Shown here one piece after another: positions 1-12,580 of a stretch of DNA of 64,000 nt. Position 1 is the first letter of the stretch. Each line of letters begins with the position of its first letter. The DNA is from Sphagnum compactum (lineage: Eukaryota; Bryophyta; Sphagnopsida; Sphagnales), in NCBI GenBank assembly GCA_965153455.1, contig OZ234496.1, positions 5,837,207-5,901,206 of the forward strand. Reading direction: 5' to 3'. The position numbers and the translations under genes were made by a program. The notes under the pieces were generated by a model. It did no database searches. It saw only the letters and a program-made list of their open reading frames with translations, and had not been told where the DNA came from.

Positions 1-1221
1 CTCAAAAACTATTGTTTCATCTTAACTCTTAACCTACAATGATCTTAAAGATATATACTTGGAATTCCATATTAAAGACATGCTAGGTTGGATACTGCCT
101 TGTTCTAGGCCCCTTATTTCAGGAATGTCCCCACCATGGGGACTTCGCATACACATAGACTTGGCTATTGAATTAGATAATGTCTTTAAGAAACATTCAC
201 CCCCAGCAACCCCAATTCAACCTACAGATTGTGTAAGGGGTACTTGCTGCACCATGAACATTGGTGAAGGATTTGTCAAAATTGTGATCCCTATTTGACT
301 GAGTTTGATATATTTGAATCAAATTTCAACACATAAAAGCTAAGAGGAAAATGCACAGGAAAGCCATAAGCCCAAGTATATTTCTCCCATCCAAGATTAG
401 CTATTTCCTTTCTTTTACCGAGCCCCACCCATAAAACTAAAACTGGGACTGCAAACAGGTGGGAAACTACTAATAGCAACTCGCCTGGACCAATCAAACC
501 ATCTAGCCAATCAACAGCAGGTGTTAGGCTCTGCTATGCCCTTTACCAGCCTCAGCAACCCATGGCAAGATACTGGCCCAAAACTATTTTGCAGAGCCAC
601 TCACATTTTGTTGACTTTTCTTCATCTTATTGTCTTTTGTTGGGCCACATACTAATCACCAGTGGAGCTGCTCTAACTACTTCCATTGCAGTATTTCCAT
701 TCCATTGAATTTGCTTCACTTTTGCTACTCAGTGTTGGAGCATTCCATAGTATCAAATTCTTTCAATGAGACAGGATATTTGATGGAGAGTCCTGAGTTC
801 TGACCCAAAAACAATTTATTTACAGTTCAAATAAGTGCATCTCCACCAACCCACACCCTCTATTTGGTCCCCTACCAGTGGATCTTATATCTATGAGGAT
901 CTAATTTACAATTTGATTTTTCATGACAAAGTTTCTTCATAAATGAAAATCTGGCATGTTCCTTGTCTTGCTATCCATAAGGATCTAATTGGCAAATCCG
1001 ATTCTTTGCAACATACTGTTTCATGAACGAAGAAGATTCTGGGCTGCTCCTTGTGAACTGTTTGCTCATGAGCCACAACTTGTTTGCATCTTTGATCAAA
1101 CAACCATTTGCATTTCCAGCTGAAGTCTACTGGAGCTTTTTAACATATTTCCATGCCTATTAAATGGGCTCATATCATTCACATGATGGTAGCATTTGCA
1201 ATCTTCAACCTTCCAATTTGT
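1..1221. other. Intergenic, no gene recognised
   Basis: This stretch is less AT-rich than the DNA that follows, but it has only short, unrelated reading frames on both strands and no domain I can name. It may be part of the decayed coding region that continues to about 1740, but the frames are too broken to show this. Confidence 0.4.
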
Positions 1222-1740
1222 TCACATCTGGCATCTTGCCAATGCAACTGTTAACATTATCAGCAACTGGCTAGGAAATTTAGAACCAAGATTTTCCACA
1301 CTTTGGGGCCTGAATTCACAACCAAATGGAATAGTTGCAGATAGGCTGATTGTAGCTTTGCACCAGCCTCTCTGCAATTTGAGGCATTCTTCACTTGTTG
1401 GGCAATGTGTTGAAAAGAAAGACAAAATGAATCATGTCATGTCATTTATGGCTTGTGATTGCGTGACTTTTCCCACCTTTTTTCTTTTGTTTAACGAGCC
1501 CAAAATGCCTAAAGCATCCTGGAGGTTGTGAACTTTTTTGAAATCTAAGAATTTAGAGATCAAACAAATAAACCAATTGTTGGATTTGAAGTGAATATCA
1601 TGGGTGAGTTGTGATCTAACCCCCCAAAAAAAATGAAGCTCAATGGCTTGATCAATTACAAGATCTAACACTCCGATAAGCACCATTTGAGAGTGGGCAA
1701 GTGTTGCCCAAGCCATTACCAAACATTTCTATGTCAATTC
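1222..1740 (-). pseudogene. Unassigned decayed coding fragment
   Basis: Two overlapping minus-strand frames (1432-1722 and 1222-1425) read as one protein-like stretch with ordinary amino-acid composition, rather than the Lys/Asn/Phe-rich noise typical of this AT-rich DNA. A stop and a frame change separate the two parts. I do not recognise the family. It is most likely a remnant of a transposon or an old gene copy; no catalytic motif is visible. Confidence 0.2.
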
Positions 1741-4700
1741 CAGGCATCAAACACCTTCTCATTGTTACAAATTATTACAAACTAATAGAGGCTAAAGTCA
1801 AGCAATCATACCCAAAAATTAGGCCAAATTATGACACCATATGACTTTACACCACCTTGCAATTGCTAGAGGTAGGAAGAGATCAGAAAGCTATAACACA
1901 TAATCAGAACTTGAGTACTTATTGTATCCTTTCAAGTTAATTTTGTCATTAAATCATTTTTTTAAATGATTTTTAAAAAATGAAAATATGAGGCTAAGGT
2001 GTTGATAACTATTGTAATTATTGTAGGGTACAGTCTGAATAATTTCATTCCTAATATGACAATATCATAGTAGAACATGGGAAAAAAATCAATTTTTAAA
2101 TTTTTTTAAAAAATTATTTATTTTTTCCATGTGAAAACTGACCCTAGGCTACAATAGTGTACCGCTTCCTTTCCACTTGCCCCATCCCATATACGTGCAA
2201 CATGTGTTAAAACTTATCATCTTGTGATCGATTGGTTTTTACTTTTAGGCATTAAACTCACCCCTTGAATCCCTCACTAAATTAACATGAAATTCTCTAG
2301 TCACCATGCCATTTGAAGCAAACAACCACACTCCACATGGTTATAAAAACAAATTTGAAAAAAAAATTATTTATGCTTGCTAAATTCATTTAATATTTCA
2401 AAAAATCAGTTTTGGCTTATTAGGCATTACATGTTATACAAATAAAAGGAGATAATGATTGTGAAAACTTCATTGGAATCAAACCTCAAAAAGAAAAACA
2501 TTTTGTTACCAATTCCCTATTTTATAAAAAACATTAACCAACTATTTGATATGAAAAACATGTTAAATACATTTTTATTGAGTTTATAGGTTGGGGGTAG
2601 CTTTTTGCAAATTTTCTACTATTTGGATTTTTTTTGGAAACCTATCGCCAATGTTTTAAATCATTCTTGGATATTTTTTGCCAAAGATGTTACATTAAAT
2701 AATTGAGAAAAAAAATTAATTGGAATCAATATTTTCTTTTGGTCTGAAATTTTGTAGCTAAAGTGGCTAATGTTTTGAAAAATATAACAAAGCAATTCCT
2801 TTTAGGGTTTTTGATCACAAAATTTAGACTTTTTTGGGGCCTAAATCCCCAAGATTCTACCTTAGGTTTGAACATGTCGCCAAAATTTTAAAAGACCATT
2901 AAAGGTTTCCATTTTCAAATTTTGTGTCTACCCAAATTTGTCTAGATCATCTTATGGATGATCACAACTTGTGCTTCAATTTTTTTATAAAAAACACAAT
3001 AACAAAAATAGAGAAAAAAAGATTGGATGTAGAAAAGGAATAAAAACATGTATTGGGTTCCTTCTAATATGATTCGTGTTTCAAACATAGATATACACCC
3101 TTTCAAACAATTTGTTCAAGCACAACTTGTTGACATAATAAGAGGTTAACCTTGAAACCTTGTATTAATGTTGAACAATGCTTCAATCTTCATTGTCAAT
3201 ATTAAATCAATCTTGCAACATATTAAATAAAGCTTCAATCTCCACTTTAAATACAAAATACAAATTGAAGGTTCGTCCAACAACAAACAATCTTAGAACA
3301 TCTTTGAGTTGAAGCATTAAATTTATAACCAAAACCTATGTTCACCTTATTGCCAATAATCTCTCTTTGTACCTATTCTCCATATTTACATCTAAATATA
3401 AATTAAAATGTCTTTGCTCCATGTGTGATGTATCCACCAGTTAATAACACAGACCTATTTTTGAATTTTGAAGTAGTTGTTAATCCTTAGGGTATAGTCA
3501 TAATCAAACGAGCCAAAAAGCATGTTGGACGACCACAAAAAAAATTTTCAAAATTGTAATTTTGTTAGATATGTTTTTGTGGTGCCATTTTAATGTTATG
3601 GTAATCATGGGAAGTTGTGCTAAATGATTAATATGAATGTTGAAGAATTCAAAATAAAAATTGAAAAAAAATTATTTTGGTTTTTGGTTTATAAAGGACC
3701 TTTGAACTTGAACAATAGTTGCATCAAAAGTAATCAAATTTTGGAAATTACTAAACTAAAGATTTTATATATAATGGAATTTTGATGAGAAAAAAATTGA
3801 GAGGATGTGAATTAATTACCCACACTCAAAAAGCACTCACAATTTGAAATTTGTGGAATTTGAAATTTTAAAAATCAAAAATCTATTGAGCAGAATTTCA
3901 AATTTTCAGAAGTCCTTTATCACATGTAAATGGGGTGTAATGTACATCAAAAGCAAAGTTGTATTTTATGATACAAGAAAAAAAATCATACAATAATTAA
4001 CATATTATCATATAATTTCAAATTAGGATAATTTTTCAAAAGGAAACATAGAAATTGGTAGAATCTATACACTTTTTTTTAAAATTAGTTATTCATCAAA
4101 AGTTAGTTCAAAAATTGTGATATGTTGAAAAAATTATATGTATTTTTAGTAACATAGTGCAAAAGATTTCATCCAAAAATCCTTTCTATGATAAAGTGAA
4201 AATGACCAAAAAAAGGACTACAATCCTTGAGTCCTTTATCATTGTTGGCTCATTTGATTATGATTGCACCCCCTAGTCATGAGTAAAATCCTTGGGCAAT
4301 GGACTTTGAGACTAATTTGAGTTCAAGCATGCTTCCATTAGGAGCTTCAAAAAAACATGTGACCAAGATGGTCAATTTGCACAAGGAATAAAAGAGGATA
4401 ATAATATAAATTCAAGGATGCAAAAGGCCAAAAAGGTAGAATTTGGTAGGAAGGGAATGAAACAATATGCATTTCACATGGCACAATTTCAGTTTGTGCT
4501 TAGATAACTAATACATTTTGGAAGATGATGTTCAGTTTATTGGAATCAAATGGATGTTTGATGGATTCAAATTGTGTGATATAGAAGGAAATTAAATCTA
4601 AATTGCAATCTATATCTATAAATCCATTAAAGAGGGTGACAAATGTCCCTTTTGAGTCAAAATGAGTATTTTCATTAGGCACATGTGAACACATTTTTCA

Positions 4701-5903
4701 GTCATAGAATTGGGATAGTTTTGGTGAAGGATGAGCATGTGGACATGTTCATGTGGAATTACTTTTGACAACCTACAAAGAAAATTGAAATCACACAAAA
4801 CAAGTTACATGTTAATAACAAACTAGGATCCATGTGTAACAAGAAAAAATATTTTATGTTGTAAATTTTGATAGAATGGGCCAACATAAAGTCATTTCTT
4901 GATTTTTCTATGGGCTTGAAAGCATCTTCATAGGAACTTGCCACACATTGTGCCAATGTGACTTTACCCCAACAACAACAATGTTATTGCTAAAAGTTTG
5001 CTTTGGGTCTGGGAAAATTATTCATGTCATGTATAAATGTGCTTTGTGGCAAGTCTTTCACTCACTTTACCATGTTGGTCGATCACATTTTGATTATTGT
5101 ATTCTTTTTTTTTACTAATTTGTGGGTATTGTTGTTGATGGGAGCCAAGCTCCTCATAACATTTTTTTTGCCCCTAATCTTGTGTTGTTGCCATGAGGAA
5201 GGAAGTGCCTATCACTAAAAGGGGGTTATGAAGATATGATTGTCATGACATGATCAGGAAGCTTGACAACTTCTTTAGTTGTTGAAGAATAAGCAACATC
5301 AATTTTTCTTTGTTTTGGTAGTTTAAATTGTCATAGTTGTTTGTACCCATGCCTCAATGGTGGTTGTGATGGCCATGATGTTGGTCATGGGGAGATTTAA
5401 AAATGGATTGCAGTAATGTTGTGAGAACAAGAATTAATAATAACAATGGGGATCATGATATTGTTGGATTTTTTTCTTGGACATTGTGCCCAATTTTAAA
5501 GCCTTGACTTTCAACCAAAAGCTAAATTATATATGTGTCTATGTCCATTAACAATCTTTAAACAATTTTTCAATAGTCCCAATTAACTAAAATGGCAACA
5601 TGGGACTGGCCAAAAAATGTTGAAACATTTTTTTACTTTGTTTCACAATGTTGAAAAGTCTTTGAAAAGTGTTAGTCAAAAGTTTCAAAACATGTTGGAA
5701 TATATTTTATATTCATTATATTATTTTCAAACTTATCAAAAATTTAATTGATATATTAGAAAGGGCATAATATCATAAATACAACACACATTTTCAATAT
5801 TGTTTTAGTTTATGACACTCATAAACATATCAAATAAGGTTTGGTGGCTCTTATTATTGTGGTTACATCCACACACACAACACACAGTGAGTCAAAGTCC
5901 AAA
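1741..5903. other. AT-rich intergenic DNA
   Basis: About 4 kb of AT-rich DNA with many short A and T runs. All reading frames are short, and the longest (around 4500-5220, both strands) lack ATG starts or any family resemblance. No RNA gene, transposase domain or clear tandem array was seen. Confidence 0.5.
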
Positions 5904-6458
5904 ATGGGTTTCGAAAAAGGTGACATGCATGTTGTCATCACAATTGAATTAACAACCATTGTGTCATCAATTCTTGCATTCCAACTTGAGTTAATTTCCG
6001 TGTCTTTCCACATGGATTCCATTAGAGAATTCAAAAGCTTTATTCAAAATTGGAGGTCTCCTCCCATTGTTCTCATCGTCGTTGGTGTGAAGGGAGTAGG
6101 GGATAGCAAAGGTGAAAAACAATTGTTGATTGCAGATGGAAAAAGTGAATTTGACCATGTTGTTTCTACTTTTGGTAACAATTTTAAAACAAAATATGAA
6201 CAACTTCTTGAAGTGTACAATGGAGGCCAATGTGCTATGGGGTTAATAAAAAATGTGACAACATCAAAAGGAGATCGATATTTGAAGGCTCAACATTACA
6301 CAATTTTAACAAAGGTTGTTGACGAAACTACTCGAGCTCGCCTTCTTCAATTACACAAAAACATTTTAAGTGTTCAACATGCATTGAAAAAATGGAAATT
6401 CCTTTCCTATCCTTTGCAAGTTGAAAACATGGTTAAGTGTTTCAAAAGTGACATTTAA
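5904..6458 (+). CDS. Unrecognised 184-residue ORF
   Basis: An uninterrupted frame from an ATG at 5904 gives 184 residues, unusually long for DNA of this AT content. The frame is open for a further 21 codons upstream of that ATG. The protein has a beta-rich, hydrophobic middle (a stretch reading IVLIVVGVKGVGDSKGEK) followed by a charged alpha-helical C-terminal third. Composition is ordinary for a soluble protein, with no signal peptide or membrane span. I do not recognise the family. One speculative reading is an OB-fold-like single-stranded DNA-binding accessory protein of a Helitron, because Helitron-helicase remains lie about 5 kb downstream on the same strand, but no diagnostic motif supports that. 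It could also be one exon of a larger gene. Confidence 0.3.
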   Translation: MGFEKGDMHVVITIELTTIVSSILAFQLELISVSFHMDSIREFKSFIQNWRSPPIVLIVVGVKGVGDSKGEKQLLIADGKSEFDHVVSTFGNNFKTKYEQLLEVYNGGQCAMGLIKNVTTSKGDRYLKAQHYTILTKVVDETTRARLLQLHKNILSVQHALKKWKFLSYPLQVENMVKCFKSDI

Positions 6459-7275
6459 AAGTCCATAATCTAACACTAGTAATTTGTTTTGCAGTTTTAA
6501 CAATTATTAAACCATAAATCCTATAATTATCCCTTTAGTTTTAATCATAAATATTAATAAGCCAACCTATGAATATCCCTAAACATGTGATTGATCGAAA
6601 AATTCATGCCAAAGATTAAAATTGGTAATGTGAAATGGATTCCCAAGGATAAAAATTTACAATAAACACATCATTTAAAACTTATAAAAATTTAAAATAG
6701 ATATATTAAAATAGTTTCAATGCACTTCATTAATAAAAATTTTATTTGATGATGTTTTATTTTTTATTTTTTATTTTGACACTATTGTGACATTTTTTTT
6801 GAATCCATATTTTTCATTTTTTCTATGTGACAAACGTAGGGTTGTCATTTCAAATGTCCATTACGAGTCCATAATCTTTTTAGAATTCATCTAAAATTTT
6901 TATGATGATTCCCATTAAACTCTATAACAACATGATTAATTAAAAAATTGACAATGTTATTTTTTATTATGACTTTAAATTTTACATTTGTATGTAATTC
7001 AAAAAAATTACAAGTGGGACAATCCAAATAATCCCCCCTATTCATGCTTTCACCCTACATAATTCAATGTTTTTTTCAAATTAAAAAAAATCAAACAGAT
7101 GCAAATGTTCATATCATGATCAATTATATTAAAAAAGATAATGAAAAATACAAAACTAATAATGAAAAATAAAATTTCAAAGTTTTACTTTTGAACATTG
7201 AAAAAAATCAAGTGTTGTTTAATTTCCAGTTTCCTAAGGAGAATTGTGTGGTCGTTCAATTTTTTTCTTCCTCAA
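6459..7275. other. AT-rich intergenic DNA
   Basis: Nothing recognisable beyond AT-rich sequence with short homopolymer runs. Confidence 0.5.
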
Positions 7276-7750
7276 GGACCATGAGAATCAGATAGTCGCC
7301 TTTCTCCTCTTTCTAAACGAATGTGAAAATCGAACGGCCATTCGATTCTCTTTTTCCTAAAAGAATGTGAGAATCGAGGGGCCACTCAATTCTCCTCTTC
7401 CTAAACGAATGTGAAAATCCAACAGCCGCCCAATACTCCTCTTCCTAAATGAACATGAGAATCCAATGGCTGCTTGATTCTCTTATTCCTAAATGAATAT
7501 GAAAATTCAACAGTCGCCAGATTCTCCTTTTCCTAAACAAACATAAGAATCCAACGACCGCCCGATTCTCCTCTTCCTAAACAAACCTGAAAATTCGGCG
7601 ATCGCCCGATTCCCCTTGTCCTTAAGGAATGTGAAAATCAAACAACAACTCCATTTTCCTCTTTCTAAACAAATGTGAAAATTGGGTGGCCGCTTGATTT
7701 TCCTTTTCTTAAAGGAACCTAAAAATTGGTTGACCACCCAATCTTCCTTT
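7276..7750. repeat. 44-bp tandem minisatellite array
   Basis: At least ten units repeat at an exact 44-bp spacing. The landmark resembling AATGTGA recurs at 7320, 7364, 7408, 7452, 7496, 7540, 7584, 7628, 7672 and 7716. Each unit has a pyrimidine-rich part (CTCCTCTTCCTAAA-like), then the landmark, then a self-complementary GC-rich core such as CGAACGGCCATTCG. Units differ by scattered substitutions, but the period is kept. There are no unique spacers, so this is not a CRISPR-like layout. Confidence 0.9.
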
Positions 7751-8250
7751 GAACTTTTATTTTTTTTTACGTATGTGGGCATTCAAGAAAATTGTGTGGC
7801 CCATGATTTTCTTTCTTTCAAAGAATGAAAATCAAAGGGGTGCCAAATTCTCCTTTTCCTTAACAAAAATGAGAATTGAACAACCGTTCGATTGTCTTCT
7901 ACAAAAAAAAATTGAAGTTTTTTTTTCACCCCAAGCATTCAAAAGAAGCAAATGGTCATTTGATTCTCCTCTTGCCTAATTTTCCTCTAGAAAAAAAATC
8001 AAAATTTTTTTTTTCAACCGAGGCACTTAGGAAAATCGGGTAGCCATTCGATTCTCCTCTACAAAAACAAATTTCAAAGTTTCTTTTTTGGTCTTCCCTA
8101 GGCACTAAGGAGAGTTGGATGCCACCTAACTCTCCTCTTCCCAAGGAGGAGAATCCCCTCTTTTAGACGAGGACAATCGGGTGGCCATCCAATTCTAATG
8201 CACCAAAGAAAAAAAAAAACAACCATTTGATTCATCTCTCCTTGAAGAAT
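7751..8250. repeat. Degenerate continuation of the 44-bp array
   Basis: The same core and pyrimidine motif recur irregularly (near 7880, 7950, 8035, 8110, 8175 and 8220), separated by A- or T-rich insertions, so the regular 44-bp period is lost. Confidence 0.6.
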
Positions 8251-9915
8251 GGAGATCCGCATAGCAAAAAAAAAAAATCTATTATAATTGTCTATAGAAA
8301 GTAAAACCACATTGAGATGACTTTTTCTTCACTAGAATTCTCTAAACAAAAAAAATCCATGTTCCATTGCATACCAGATATAAAGTAAAACGTTGTTAGT
8401 AAGATTGAAATAGTTGTTTTTATATAGATCATTGGAATTCCTCTTTGGGTAAAGAATATGGGATAAAATGTTTGGCGTGTGTTTATTCAAAAAAAAAACA
8501 TATTATAATTTTAATATGGTAATGTAGACATGGATGTGAAAAACCTTTGTAAATAAAGTTTTATCATTTTTTCCACATTGATCCATGGCCTTTCAACATT
8601 GAAAAGATTTTGTAGCCCTTTTCTTGCAGCATGTAATGTCATAAAAATCACTATAATTACTTTTTAAATGTGCAAGATATGGTTTATGGAAATGAAAGGG
8701 GTGAATGTAAAGTTTAAGCACCAAAAAATAATTCTTATTTGAAAGCTTAAGATGTATATACATTGGTTTAATGCATTTGCATTTCAAAGATCATTTTGAG
8801 AGTTTTAAATTTTACAACCATAGCTTTTTACATCTCTCAAAACGAATAAGAAATGAAAAAGATATAGGTTTGAAAGAAAGGTGGATAATTTTATTTTTTC
8901 TTGCTTGAGTGACCTTTTCTTCTTGTCATTTTTTTGTCGTTATTTTTTTTAATCTTGTTCTTTGTCTTTTCCTTAAATATTAATTCTTTAAATCATTACG
9001 TTTCCACAACATCTTTTATTATGCACTAATTATGCATTTCATTCTTTTTGTTTACATATTATGTGTATGTGTGTGCATGATTTCATTTCTTCTTTTTTCG
9101 ATCCACATTTTTTTAACATTTACCTTTTGTTTATATTCATATTCATTTACCTTTATGTTTTAACATATTGTCTTTTTTTTCCAAGTGATCAGGGTGTTGT
9201 CCATAACTAGTCTGGCTATACCTCCATTTCAAAAAGTATGTGTAAATTATCATGTACCAAATGTCCTCATTTTTCCAACGAGTGGTGTTCATTACAATGT
9301 TTGTTGTTCAAAATCAATAGTTCAAAAATTAAACTATTTTCATGGTTCTATTACAACCAACGATGAACCTATGTTATTAATTATTGAAGGCAAATGGCTT
9401 GAAGTAATTACACACATGACAGAATTTGAATTCTTGGATTTGCCTTGTCCAAAACAAATTCAACTCTTCATTTTAATTCTCATTCATGGTAAATTTCAAT
9501 CGTCGCCCACATTTGCCTTTATTGGCGTTCCAAAAAACATCCAACAATTTGTCCCATAAGCGGAAACTAATTTGAAAGGCAAAGGTTTAATTACTCCTTT
9601 GGCAATTATTCTAACATACTGTGAAACATAAGTTTGATTTTGATGAATCAAAGTCAATTTTTAGACAAAAACCCTCTTCAACATGAAGGTTATTAATAGT
9701 TTTTATGTGACCTTTCTATAATTACCTTTAATATAATATGAATATTTTGTATATGTGGAAACTCCTTATATCAAAATTTTGGTTAAAGTAGCCCTTATTA
9801 TATAATCATTTTCATAATTTCTTCCTAGACAAAAAGGAAAGTTCTCATACATCAATTTTACATCAAATGCCAAAAATAATTTTAAATGCAACATTTTTAT
9901 ATGTGAAGCAATTTA
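8251..9915. other. AT-rich intergenic DNA
   Basis: Mostly AT-rich DNA without a recognisable gene. One open frame (9185-9559, plus) has no ATG before 9370 and matches no family I know. It could be a scrap of the Helitron-like element further downstream, but nothing shows this. Confidence 0.4.
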
Positions 9916-10083
9916 TCAATGTAAACAATTTTTTCAATGAAAAACGTTTTTCAATGCCAATGATTTTCTAAAATAAGTAGTTTTTCAATGCAAGTAATTT
10001 TTCAGTGCAAACAATTTTTTAATGCAAAAAAATTTTAATTTAATTTTTTATGCAAATAATTTCTCAATTTAAGTAATTTTTCC
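9916..10083. repeat. Short tandem array of about 17 bp
   Basis: A TCAATGCAA..ATTTTT-type unit recurs at 9916, 9934, 9951, 9985, 10002 and 10019, a spacing of 17-18 bp or twice that, then decays into T-rich sequence. A single further copy lies near 10735. Confidence 0.7.
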
Positions 10084-10849
10084 ATCTGGGTTCAAGCATG
10101 ATTGGAGTACCACATTTGAACCTTAAGGACTCACCCTAAGGACTCCCAAATTCACCTTCTTCACTTTTCCTATGACTTGTTTTACATTTCACCTTTTTTT
10201 CATGTCAAATAAAATAATTTTGTTCCAAATTTTATATAGGCTTCTAAAGTATCTATTATTTTCACTTAGGAAAGTGAGAATAATAAAATATATCCAATGT
10301 GGGCCATGTTCTATCAATGGCCCAAAATTTTCAAAATTTTGATTTTTTGAAACCTTTTACATTACAATAAAGCATTTGGTTCTTGTCACATTCATACATT
10401 TTATACACATTAACACATAAGGTGTTTATGGTAAAACTCGTGCGCCAAAAAAAGTTGTAAACATTCTTTATTTTCTCACAAGACAAAGTCTTGAATTTTT
10501 TTCAAAAATTTGGTAAAAATCTTTAAACTTGTTTGTCTTTGACATTCTATGCATAGAATAGTACCTTTGTAATGTATCTATTTACGAACAAAATCAAACT
10601 TTCAATATGAATGTGTCATTAAGTTTCAACAACATCTCTAAATGGGGGGTCTAATGAATATAAAATGAGACTGTCCTTTTGGATACCTAAACCATGTTTT
10701 GACCTATCACTGCAATTTTCCAATTAAAGAGTTTTTCAATGCAAAAAAATTCCCAAAAAAATTGAAATGTAAATAATCTTGAATGAATAATTGATTTTAT
10801 TTCTTTTTAATGTGTTTATGTGAAAACCATGTTTTTGTTTATATGGATA
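10084..10849. other. AT-rich intergenic DNA
   Basis: No gene recognised. It lies immediately upstream of the Helitron-like helicase remains, where the missing N-terminal part of that protein would be expected. I could not read a Rep (HUH) motif here. Confidence 0.4.
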
Positions 10850-12580
10850 TCCATTTAATTAGAGTCCATAATAATGGAAACACCTTTATTAAATCTTGTT
10901 GATTCATCATTTGAACATGTATTGCATTCATATGGCTTTCTTTAATTTCAACACATACGTCCATTGTTATAAATAAAATAAAATTATGTAACAATCTGAT
11001 CAAATTTTTATACAAACTTTGAACAAATTTCGTACTACAACAAAAATAAACAAAAAATATTTTATATTTATACAAAAATATAAATTGAATTCAATTTATG
11101 AATTCAATTTGTAATTGACAACCACCCAAGAATTTTACTATTCCATATTTAATTTATGCAAATAAATTTGTCCAAAAACACAATGAAAATGTGTTCACTA
11201 ACACATTAGGTCCTAGCTTTATTTTCAAAGCAATGGACATCAACCATCAATCATGTCCATCATTTTACAAATGATCTAAATAAAACTATGGGTTTGCATT
11301 CTACAATCCATATAAATATATACATGTTGATTGAATTATGTGTTGGTAATTGTGCAAAATATAGTGGTCTTATGAGTGGAGTTAATGACATTTTTAAAGG
11401 ATTACCAAATATTGTGAAAAAACCATTATATGGATAATGTTTCAAAAAAATTAAATTGAAACACTAACAAGAAAAAAAGATAATCATTATTATGACAACA
11501 ACATTGAATCAAAATGGACACTAATTGAACCTATCATCAAAGATATGAGAGTTGGTAAATCCCAATCATTTATCATTAACAACGACTCAATTTTCAATTC
11601 AACTTGCAACAGCCAGAACCATTCATCATTATGAAGGATTATCATTAGAAAAAATGGTTTTTGATCCCACTAATGTTAAAAAAACATGGGTATACCATAT
11701 ACAACATCATCCCACATTCGAACAAAAAAAAACTATTTTTGTTAGCCCCTCTCCAACATGAAAATTTTTATGTGAATCCAAAAGTACATATAGAATTGAA
11801 TAGATTGAAAATAATTGCAACTTGGATACCATTAATTCCTCAAATTAAAAAATTACATAATTTTCATGTAATTATACAAGCCTTGAATATATCTTTTTTA
11901 CGCTAACATTACAAAGACATCAATCATGATCATAACTTTCAAATTTTTCATATTTTATGTCTTATAGAAACAAAAATATACCATGCATCAACAAATGTGG
12001 ACAAATTTATAAATTCATCGAAATATTCATATATTTCAATCCATGATGGTCATGGGTTCATGATTATGTATGAAATACACATGCACTTAGATTCTTTCAA
12101 TACAATAATTAGTGATGGTTCAGAATATGTATCAATAATTTTAAATATTAATACACAAGAAGCAATACATATTGTATGTGTGTATAGAGTTCATTCATGT
12201 TCAATTTTTACATTCTAAACAATCTTCAAACAATAATTCAACATTCTCCCAAACATTGTCCAATCATCATTATGAAAGATATTAATGTTGACATTTTAAA
12301 AAACAATAACCAAGCAAAAAATAAACAAAAAAAGATTAAATTTCATGGATAAATTCCAATTAAAATCACAATTTAGTGAAAGCATCACAAAAGTTGGATC
12401 TCAATTAGACCATATATGGCCAAATCTAGTGTAACATAAGCATATTGGTCAAATTTTCACAAACCGATTTACATTGCATTCAAATTACCAAACACACTTC
12501 CAATGTATAACAAAAAATCATTAATGTCTCCATTTATTTAAAGTGTAATGTTTGTGATTATATGTATGTAAATGATGCAT
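10850..12580 (+). pseudogene. Helitron-like helicase-endonuclease remnant
   Basis: Read across several frames, this shows the C-terminal part of a PIF1-type Helitron helicase followed by an endonuclease/exonuclease/phosphatase (EEP) domain. Helicase landmarks in order are LVGNCAKYSGLMSGVNDIFK-like text near 11345-11400, the block around VGKSQSFII (11555-11580), and RTIHHYEGLSLEKMVFDPTN (11610-11680), the family's counterpart of the late helicase motifs. Next comes PLQHENFYVNPKVHIELNRL (near 11750-11810). The EEP part shows IETKI (11960), KDINVD where the active form has GDFN (near 12270), SQLDHIW (near 12400) and FHKPI (near 12455). Stops and frame changes are frequent. The Rep endonuclease part was not seen, so the copy is truncated or too diverged upstream. 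Helicase-EEP fusions are known from Helentron/Helitron2-type elements; the exact subclass here is inference. Confidence 0.75.

Noticed and set aside
7276-7750. Regular 44-bp array could suggest a CRISPR
   Set aside because: The whole unit repeats with no unique spacers, and the host is a plant nuclear genome.
9185-9559. 124-residue plus frame as a gene
   Set aside because: It opens at GTG, has no ATG until 9370 and shows no recognisable motif; at most a fragment.
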